64,000 bases of DNA from Lucinisca nassula (Eukaryota; Mollusca; Bivalvia; Lucinida; Lucinidae), in assembly GCA_963580285.1 (NCBI GenBank), contig CAUZLF010000709.1, positions 103,656-167,655 on the forward strand, given 5' to 3'. Positions within the stretch are counted from its first letter, which is position 1, and each line of letters opens with the position of its first letter. Below the pieces are notes generated by a model. It was given only the letters and a program-made list of their open reading frames with translations, searched no databases and was not told the DNA's origin. Shown piece by piece: positions 57,669 through 64,000 of this stretch. The position numbers and the translations under genes are program-made.

Positions 57669-57728
57669 TGTTTACGGACGCACGCACGGACGCACGCACG
57701 CACGGACGCACGGACGACGGACGACGGA
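57669..57728 (+). repeat. GGACGCACGCAC-type simple repeat
   Basis: Short-period (cggacgcacgca)n and (cggacga)n tract just before the HINE-1 terminal hairpin. Confidence 0.85.
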
Positions 57729-58179
57729 CAAAATGTGATCACAAAAGCTCACCTTGTCACTACGTGACAGGTGAGCTAAAAACATGTACTCCACCTAACA
57801 AGTACTCCACCTTTAAGTAAGACTAGATCTGCAGGTATTGTAAGCATATGGCAGAAAGTAACCACCAGTAGCCACATCTGAACATCTATAAAATTTGAAT
57901 ATTTTAACCTTACAAAGATAAGATTTTTTGAAATTCCCTGATTTTTCCCTGATTTTCAGCAAAATTTCAAATTCCCTGATTTTTCCCTGCAGGGAATTTT
58001 TTTTTACCATTTTCCCTGTTTTCCCTGTTTTCCAGAGTGCGTGGCCACCCTGATTACGGATTACCAGATTAACACAGGTGATCCAATTAATATAACGAGT
58101 TAACGTTGTAATTACGTTAATGACAATACCGGAACTCGTTCTGATTTCTGATAATTTTGATTTCTGAAGTAAAATTTCC

Positions 58180-58444
58180 ACTAGAGCGAGCAGTCGATGG
58201 CAAGCCATTGCAAATCCCCACGCTTTTGCCAGATAGCAGACGTGACCCTTTGAGATGGCCCCTTTTGGCGGAGTCGAACTTTAACGTCCCTCTCAACTAG
58301 TCTTGCACACCCTAACCATGTAAGGAAGTCATGTAGCAAATATGGTTGCATTCCGGCAAGTGGTTAAGGAGATGGCGTGATGGACGAAAGGACAGACGGA
58401 TGGAGGCGTTGACAACGCTTTCTTTAAAAGCGTGGGGATAATAA
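58180..58444 (+). mobile_element. HINE-2 element, short, complete ends
   Basis: Starts ACTAGAGCGAGCAGTCGATGG with the GATGGCAAGCCATTGC palindrome and CCCCACGC; ends ACGCTTTCTTTAAAAGCGTGGGGATAAT. It has no tandem core. Confidence 0.72.
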
Positions 58445-58464
58445 AAATCCATATATAAATGTAG

Positions 58465-59600
58465 TCACTAGAGCGATGACAAAGTTTTTTTAAAAATAGC
58501 CACAGTGACCTTGACCATGAGGTTATGACCTTGAAAGTCAACTCGCTCGAGATATTGTCATAAGGAACATTTGTGTGAAGTTATATTGAAATTAATCAAG
58601 AAATGTAGGCGCTCGAGCGATGACAAAGTTTTTCTAAAAATAGGCACAGTGACCTTGACCTTGAAAGTCAAACTGGCTCAAGATATTGTCATAAGGAACA
58701 TTAGTGTGAAGTTAAATTGAAATTGGTGAAGAAACGTAGGCACTAGAGCGATGACAAAGTTTTTCTAAAAATAGGCACTCGCTCAACATATTGTCTAAGG
58801 AACATTTGTGTGAAGCTATACATGTACTGAAATTGGACAAGAAATGTAGGCGCTAGAGCAATGACAAAGCTTTTCTAAAAATAGCCACCTTGATCTTGAA
58901 AGTCAAACACACTCAAGATATTGTCAAAAGGAACATTTGTGTGAACTTATATTGAAATTGTTCAAGAAATGCAGGCGCTAGAACGATTATGAAGTTTTTC
59001 CAAAAATAGCCACAGTGACCTTAACCTTGAAGCCACGACCTTGAAAGTCGAACTCGCTCGAGATATTTTCATAAGGAACATTTGTTTTTGCATAAGGAAC
59101 ATTTGTGTTAAGTTATATTGAAATCGGTCCAGAAATGTAGGGGCTAGAGGGATAAAGTTTTTCTAAAAATAGCCAGTGATCTTTACCTTGAAAGTCAAAC
59201 ACACTCAAATATTGTCAAAAGGAACATTTGTGTGAAATTATATTGAAATTGGTCAAGAAATGTAGGCGCTAGAGCGATTTCAAAGTTTTTCTAAAAAAAA
59301 AAAGCCACAGTGACCTTGAGGCCACGACCTTGAAAGTCAAACTTGCTCGAGATATTTTCATAAGGAACATTTGTGTGAAGTTATATTGAAATCGGTGAAC
59401 AAATATAGGCGCTAGAGAGATGACAAAGTTTTTCTAAAAATAGCCTGTGACCTTGACCTTGAGGCCACAACCTTGAAAGTCGAACTCGCTTGAGATATTG
59501 TCATAAGGACATTTGTTCGAAGTTATATTGAAATCAGTGAAGTAATGTAGGCGCTAGGGCGATACTGTGACTTTTACAGTGTAGGTTACAATAGCAGACG
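58465..59600. repeat. ~140-bp tandem array with extended half-sites
   Basis: About eight units of 'ctagagcgatgacaaagttt', 'cacagtgaccttgacctt', 'ctcgagatattgtcataagg' and 'aacatttgtgtgaagtta'. Several contain TGACCTTGACCTTGA, which gives TCAAGGTCA extended half-sites on the other strand. It is probably a HINE-2 core whose own ends are lost. Confidence 0.75.
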
Positions 59601-59639
59601 TGACCTTTTGACCCCTCGAGATGGCCCCTTTGGGCGGAG

Positions 59640-59880
59640 CCAACTAATAAAAACACAGTGGCCCAACATGCTCGACTGTCATCATTTGCAGGGATGAATG
59701 CCACAAAGTGAACCGTCCTTTGGATTGGGATGTTAACTGGAGGCCCACTGTGCAGGGAGTATCATACACTGTGCACATAAAATATCTACCCAGAATCAGA
59801 ATTGTTACTGGTGACACGTCAAATGACATTCATACAACAAGACCCTACTGACTTTCAGTCACTCTGTAGGTCCTTACAGG
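59640..59880 (-). mobile_element. LINE/SINE-like 3' tail fragment
   Basis: Contains 'ggtgacacgtcaaatgacat', shared with the 3' end of the LINE at 745-790 and with 63680-63715. The rest (59650-59800) is not recognised. Confidence 0.5.
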
Positions 59881-59966
59881 AAAGCAGCGTAATATATGGA
59901 AGATCATGAGTTCAGGACTAGTAAATGATCCCTACCGTAATTACATTATTACTATATTATTATTAC

Positions 59967-60250
59967 TGTGTAGGCTTGAAGAAATATATGGGCTGCATGA
60001 TACTTCCACGCAGAGGTGAATCCGGCCCGCACACTAGTACTAGGAAACCGCTTAGAGGATCTAAGCCTTCCAGGAACCGCGGTGCGAAGGCGGACCGTCC
60101 ATGCTAATAAACCCTATTGGTTTCATTGGGCGTCAGGGCTTGGGATGTCATTTCATCTCAGTGTCGGGTACCCACAAAATTGGAAGCAACGTCTCCAAAA
60201 TGACCTTTACAGTGTTGAAGGTGATGTTAAACCTCAAATCAAACAAAAAA
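59967..60250 (+). mobile_element. SINE-B
   Basis: From 'gcttgaagaaatatatgggc' to AAATCAAACAAAAAAAC, near full length. Confidence 0.88.
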
Positions 60251-60862
60251 ACAAAACTGTGTAGGCTCATCTATCTTCTCATACTGAGTCGGTCATATTT
60301 GGCCATTACCTCAGTAAGGTGGGTGGCTAAATTTAGAATTTAGCATAAAAAAAAACCTGGAGTGCATGTAACATACACCTGCATGTAATTCTCGTGACGG
60401 GGTGTTGCAGTATATATAGAAAGAATGAAATAAACATAATGGTCCGGCATACCCGAAGTGTTCAGTGTCACAGGTGCCTGCTGTTTTCATGTCCGTTTAG
60501 CCATTTCTATGGTTCCGGGTCGTTTCACCTGTTTCGCCCAGAGTCGTTTCTCCCTGATGTTGGGGGTGGGTCGTTTCGCCCTTACCTGGTGAGTCGTTTC
60601 CCCCGTTGGTCATTTTGCCTCAATTATATTTTAAGGGAGTGACAAACGGAATGACGGCCCCCGCCCATAGGGGCTTGAAGAAATATATGAGCTGCATGGT
60701 GCTTCCACGCAGAGCTGAATCAGGCCCGCACACTAGTACTGGTAAACCACTTAGAGGATCTAAGCCTGTCCAGGAACCGCGGTGCGAGGCGGACCATCCA
60801 TGCTAATAAACCCCATTGGTTTCATTGGGCGACAGGGCTTGAGATGTCATTTCATCTCAATG

Positions 60863-62275
60863 TAGAGGGGTAACGATTCACGGTCCATTTTTGGTAATTT
60901 CGGTTGGTTCAGTTCACCCAAAAAATTTCTTCTAAAGACAAAATTAAAAAAAAAAAGCAGAGAAACTGCTTAAATGTTATTTTTATGTTGAATCCTACTT
61001 AATTTTGCTTTATTGATGCATTAATTATCGATGTAAGCGTTTTTCGCCTTACGACAACTACCGTATTCCGTTCGGCTAAAAACACTCGCAACAATAGACT
61101 GTTCGGCCCCATAAAAATATCTCAATTTTCGTGAAAGAAATATTGTTTTAATGATTATATCTTCCACAAAATGGTTCTATATTAGACCACAACATATGTT
61201 TTGGTTGAGATCCTCAGTTTATCATTAATTTCTCCTCTAATCTGGGATGTTCACTGTTCAGTGAAAGTTTCTATTATCTTAGGATTATCTTAGCTACAAC
61301 TAGAATACTGTCGATGGCGCGCCATCGCAAATCCCCACGCTTTCTACAGAGGGGCCAAGTACTGAAAACCCCTCACCCTGGGCCCTAATTTGACTCCATG
61401 GTCAAAATATTACCTGTATTATATTCTACTAATCATGCCCTTCAATTTCATATGCCACATGACTATGTTCCAAAAAACTTAAATTTTGACCCTTTGACCC
61501 CTCTCCCAGGGCCCCAATCTGACCCCAGGGTCAAAATTTTACTTGTAGTTTATTCTACCCATTATCCCCTTCGCATAGATATGCAACATGACTATGTTCT
61601 GAAAAACTTTAATTTTGACCCCCGCCCCCCCCCAAGTCCGACCCCAAGGGCGTGACCTAGGGGTCACAGCCAAAATCCCGTTCAATATGTTTTACTTTTT
61701 TCATAACTAAGTACATGTGCAAAGTTTGGCATCAAAATCTTCAAAATTGACTTTGTAATTGAATTTTATTGATATTTGACCTTTTGACCCCTCCCCAGGG
61801 CCCCTGGGGGCGGGAACAAAAAAAAATGTGCTCTTGCGCAAGCCATTCATGTAAGCAACTCGCATACCAAATTTGGTTGAATTCCGGCTAACGGTTTAGG
61901 AGGAGATAGCCGGACAGAAAGACGGACGGAGGCGATTGCAATATCCCCACTTTTTTTAAAAAACGTGGGGATAATTAAATTTGCTCATTGTTCTAATATC
62001 TTTTAATCTTTCTTTTTACACATTATAGGCTAGCAGACGGCGGTAACTTGGACAGTAACAGAATCTCAGTTTATTTGCAAAGGATGGCACAGCTTTGCAA
62101 CATGTTACCAAACTATGCAACAAATATACTAGTAGGCTCATTGATGAGCTTACAGTATGAACAGGCTGTGTGTGTGTCAGTCTGTCTGTCTGATTAACAG
62201 TATCACGATACGTATTGTATGGCAAGTATCACGATACGTATCTTATCGTGAGGTAGGTGTATCGTTACACCTCTA
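60863..62275. mobile_element. hAT-type non-autonomous element, 1413 bp
   Basis: Ends TAGAGGGGTAACGAT and ATCGTTACACCTCTA are flanked by the perfect 8-bp duplication TCTCAATG (60855-60862 and 62276-62283), the hAT signature. No transposase is present; about 680 bp of the interior is a nested HINE-2. Confidence 0.92.
61299..61976 (+). mobile_element. HINE-2 element, complete, nested in the hAT element
   Basis: Starts ACTAGAATACTGTCGATGG with the palindrome GATGGCGCGCCATC and CCCCACGC; ends ATCCCCACTTTTTTTAAAA, then AACGTGGGGATAAT. The core has two units ('ttaaattttgaccctttgac'). It is the best-delimited HINE-2. Confidence 0.78.
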
Positions 62276-62479
62276 TCTCAATGTTGGGTAAAAGTCCCAC
62301 GAAATTGTAAGCAACGTGTCCAAAATGTCCTTTACAGTGTTGACGGGGATGTTAAACCTCAAATCAAACAAACAAGACAAACGGAATGGATGAGTATATG
62401 GACAGATGGATGAATAAATAAATGAATAAATGGGTGGAGTTGTGCGTTAGTAGATGGACGAACGTACGGATGAACGGAC

Positions 62480-62551
62480 GGCATTTTGAATATACAAAGA
62501 TAGATAAGTTAATGAATGAATGAAGAGTATTGGTAGATGGACGGACGGACC
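62480..62551 (+). repeat. Dispersed repeat also at 39573-39655
   Basis: See 39573-39655; embedded in a (gatggatgaatgaa)-rich stretch from 62385. Confidence 0.7.
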
Positions 62552-62589
62552 TGAATCTGAACTGTACATGGTGGCACGTCAAATGACAC

Positions 62590-63100
62590 CTACGGAAGGG
62601 TAATGTATGGACGGGCTTGTTTCAGAGTTGAATGAATGATTTTGTTTTTAAGGTAACCGGGCGCCAAGAGCACATAGGGGCTATCCCCAGTTCCCCGACT
62701 GGGATAAGTTATTGGTACTGCTCTTTTACCTAGGCTGACAATGTGCTGACTCCTGCCAATTTGACAGTTATCATCTAGCCGTTGGGTAGTGAGGTGACCT
62801 CTTTTGCGGAGGACGTGGAAAGCAGGTAAATCCCGCCCTCTACCTCCCCTGCTCAAGATGTCAAGAAATCACAAATCCTTAGGCGAGCTCAAATATCTTT
62901 TTCAATAGGTGGTAGCGCAGTTGCTCACCCTGAACTAGAAGCTGTCAGTAGGTCGTCCAGCTGCACCAACTGAGGGCAAAACCATGTTTTACGGAACTCC
63001 CAATACCCCCATCAATCCTTTTACATATCAAAACAAACATGGCCACAAACATGGCCACAAACATAACCTCAACCAATAGGGCTTGAAACAAATATTGAAA
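62590..63100. other. Unrecognised, possibly repeat-derived
   Basis: Includes an 88-codon minus-strand open stretch (62590-62856) beginning MSRGGRGRDLPAFHVLRKRG. I recognise no domain, splice context or start signal, so it is not called a gene. Confidence 0.3.
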
Positions 63101-64000
63101 TAAGGGCGAAACGAACTACGGGCGAAACGATTCATGGGCGAAACGACCCGAGACCATTTCTATAGATTTTTTTTTTTTTTTCCTTTTTTTAAGTATTTGG
63201 ACGTGGCTCATGGTGCGAACGACAACAGAAAACAAAACCCACAAAACCAAATCTGCATTTTCCCAGAGAATTTTCCCTGTTTGAAAATGTCCAATTTTGG
63301 TTGTTGTTGTTGTATATCTATAAGGCATTTTATCGCTGCCTATAGCCACTTGGTACGTACATATTGGCAGCCATTTTAGAAATCAAAATGGCCGTCACAG
63401 CAAGGGAGATAACTGCATTTCAATTTAAAAGTTTACTGGCGGGAAAAATATGGTTGAGCGAATCCAATGTGCAAGATAAAAAAATGAATAAATATTTAAA
63501 TACTTATATAAGCCCTTTTACCGTCGCTATCTACAACAACAACTGAAATGCGATTAGCTGAAATAGGATTAGGAAGGAATCCTAACAAGCACTGGCACCA
63601 TGGGCCGGGCAGCGGAACACTTGGCCTCTTTTCTTTTTCTCTCCCTTCAATAGCTACACCAAGAAGCAATCAGATTAAGAATTGTTGCTGGTGATACGTC
63701 AAATAACATTCAATGAAAATTGTATTACCATGTCTGTTGATTAAGTTGGAAGCTGTTGTTTTTGTTTTTCAAAAATACTGTAATATATACTGATCTTTCC
63801 GAAAAATAGCAATGGCAGCAAAAAACACGGACGTTTTGATTGGCTGATTTTTGCTGCACATGGCAATGCCATGTCAGCTTCTTCGAAAAGCAAACCTCAT
63901 ACCATATGGTATTATGGTATACCATGTCTTGCATTTCAAGAGCATAACACCATTAACCTAAGACCTGTTGAACAGCATAACCTCAAACGTATAGGGTGGT
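63100..64000. other. Window end: GGGCGAAACGA motif and LINE-tail fragment
   Basis: GGGCGAAACGA-like motif three times at 63103-63150; its complement (TCGTTTCGCCC-like) recurs at 60510-60605, so both are parts of a dispersed low-complexity repeat. The LINE-tail phrase 'attgttgctggtgatacgtc' lies near 63680. Twin CAAAATGGC/GCCATTTT motifs at 63371-63395 resemble YY1-type sites, but no promoter is claimed. Confidence 0.35.

Larger units (their letters stand above)
53740..57784 (+). mobile_element. HINE-1 element, complete, 4 kb, four tandem cores
   Basis: Starts AACAAGAGGGCCCACAGGGC...CGCTCACCTG; ends with a long hairpin at 57746-57777 (AGCTCACCTTGTCAC-TAC-GTGACAGGTGAGCT) and AAAAA. Cores in order: 53800-54340 ('ttttagctccggtggcca'), 54500-54800 ('catgccaaatatgaaggctc'), 54800-56000 (~145-bp DR2 units) and 55990-57670 (~165-bp units, 'gaccaaaataggcaattttt'). 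A SINE-C fragment (54335-54500) and a SINE-B interrupt it. No Rep/helicase gene is present, so it is non-autonomous. The periodic open frames here are array by-products. Confidence 0.8.
52322..58052. mobile_element. Candidate hAT-like element with three nested insertions
   Basis: CAGGGTGGCCAC at 52322 faces GTGGCCACCCTG ending at 58052, both next to 'ccctgatttttccctg' repeats. Between them lie a piggyBac-like MITE, a 4-kb HINE-1 and a SINE-B. Removing these leaves about 1.5 kb. No clean 8-bp duplication is seen at the outer ends and no transposase is present, so two separate inverted fragments are the alternative. Confidence 0.45.
60654..62375 (+). mobile_element. SINE-B split by a hAT element, 13-bp target-site duplication
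   Basis: SINE-B segments 60654-60862 and 62284-62375 total about 300 bp once the hAT insertion is removed. GACAAACGGAATG flanks the whole at 60641-60653 and 62376-62388, proving that the two halves were one insertion. Confidence 0.92.

Noticed and set aside
39830..59500. Regular repeats taken as a CRISPR array
   Set aside because: Unit sizes (120-170 bp), whole-unit similarity and the eukaryotic context are those of satellite-like tandem repeats, not of short repeats with unique spacers.
63116..63379. Opposed open stretches near the window end as a first exon of the gene
   Set aside because: The poly-T/poly-A run creates a lysine/phenylalanine tract. No donor in the required phase 0 or recognisable protein sequence supports an exon.

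Overview
The window looks like intron-rich, repeat-dense nuclear DNA of a lophotrochozoan animal, most likely a bivalve mollusc. That is an inference from AT-rich introns, GT-AG exons of 23-170 nt, several tRNA-headed SINE families, Tc1/hAT/piggyBac-like transposons, and many short elements carrying tandem-array cores of the kind reported in bivalves (the 'pearl'-type, Helentron-associated elements). There is no prokaryotic or viral gene organisation.

One host gene can be followed across about 45 kb on the minus strand, from 50740 down to 5132. Exons were found by GT-AG sites, an open frame and exact phase agreement. In transcript order: 50597-50740 and 48796-48907 (divergent homeodomain, completed across the junction), 48796-48907 and 44431-44579 (HMG-box-like segment), 41280-41433 and 34982-35141 (unrecognised), 31853-31875 (23-nt microexon), an array of small phase-1/phase-1 exons between 31016 and 15318, then 13105-13167 and 8608-8652 (basic linkers), and 5132-5301 (C-terminal chromodomain and stop codon). 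Joined, these give 1707 nt (569 codons including stop) without an in-frame stop. The first exon(s) and promoter were not found; they lie above 50740 or outside the window.

The most unusual region is 14201-31310. Seven tandem duplication units each carry a near-identical 81-nt exon ('X', 27 codons, phase 1-1), and the first three also carry a 60-nt exon ('Z', phase 1-1), broken in the second unit. Any subset of X and Z keeps the frame, so the array could give a repeat-length-variable or combinatorially spliced linker between the DNA-binding-like N-terminal domains and the chromodomain.

The rest is layered mobile DNA. There are three SINE families: SINE-A with a tRNA-Thr-like head, SINE-B, which is the commonest, and SINE-C, which is also tRNA-like. 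HINE-1 elements begin AACAAGAGGGCC and end in a hairpin followed by GGTGAGCTAAAA; HINE-2 elements end in a hairpin followed by GTGGGGATAAT. There is a dead LINE, a dead Tc1 element, hAT- and piggyBac-like non-autonomous elements with clean target-site duplications, and large foldback palindromes. Several tandem-array cores carry nuclear-receptor hexamers in different arrangements: eight perfect IR3 sites (45756-46837), DR1 (5925-6623), DR2 (54946-55959) and DR0/extended half-sites (39.8-40.3 kb and 58.5-59.5 kb).

Limits: repeat boundaries are by eye and approximate unless a target-site duplication is given. Family names A, B, C, HINE-1 and HINE-2 are labels made for this window. No database or alignment search was run.
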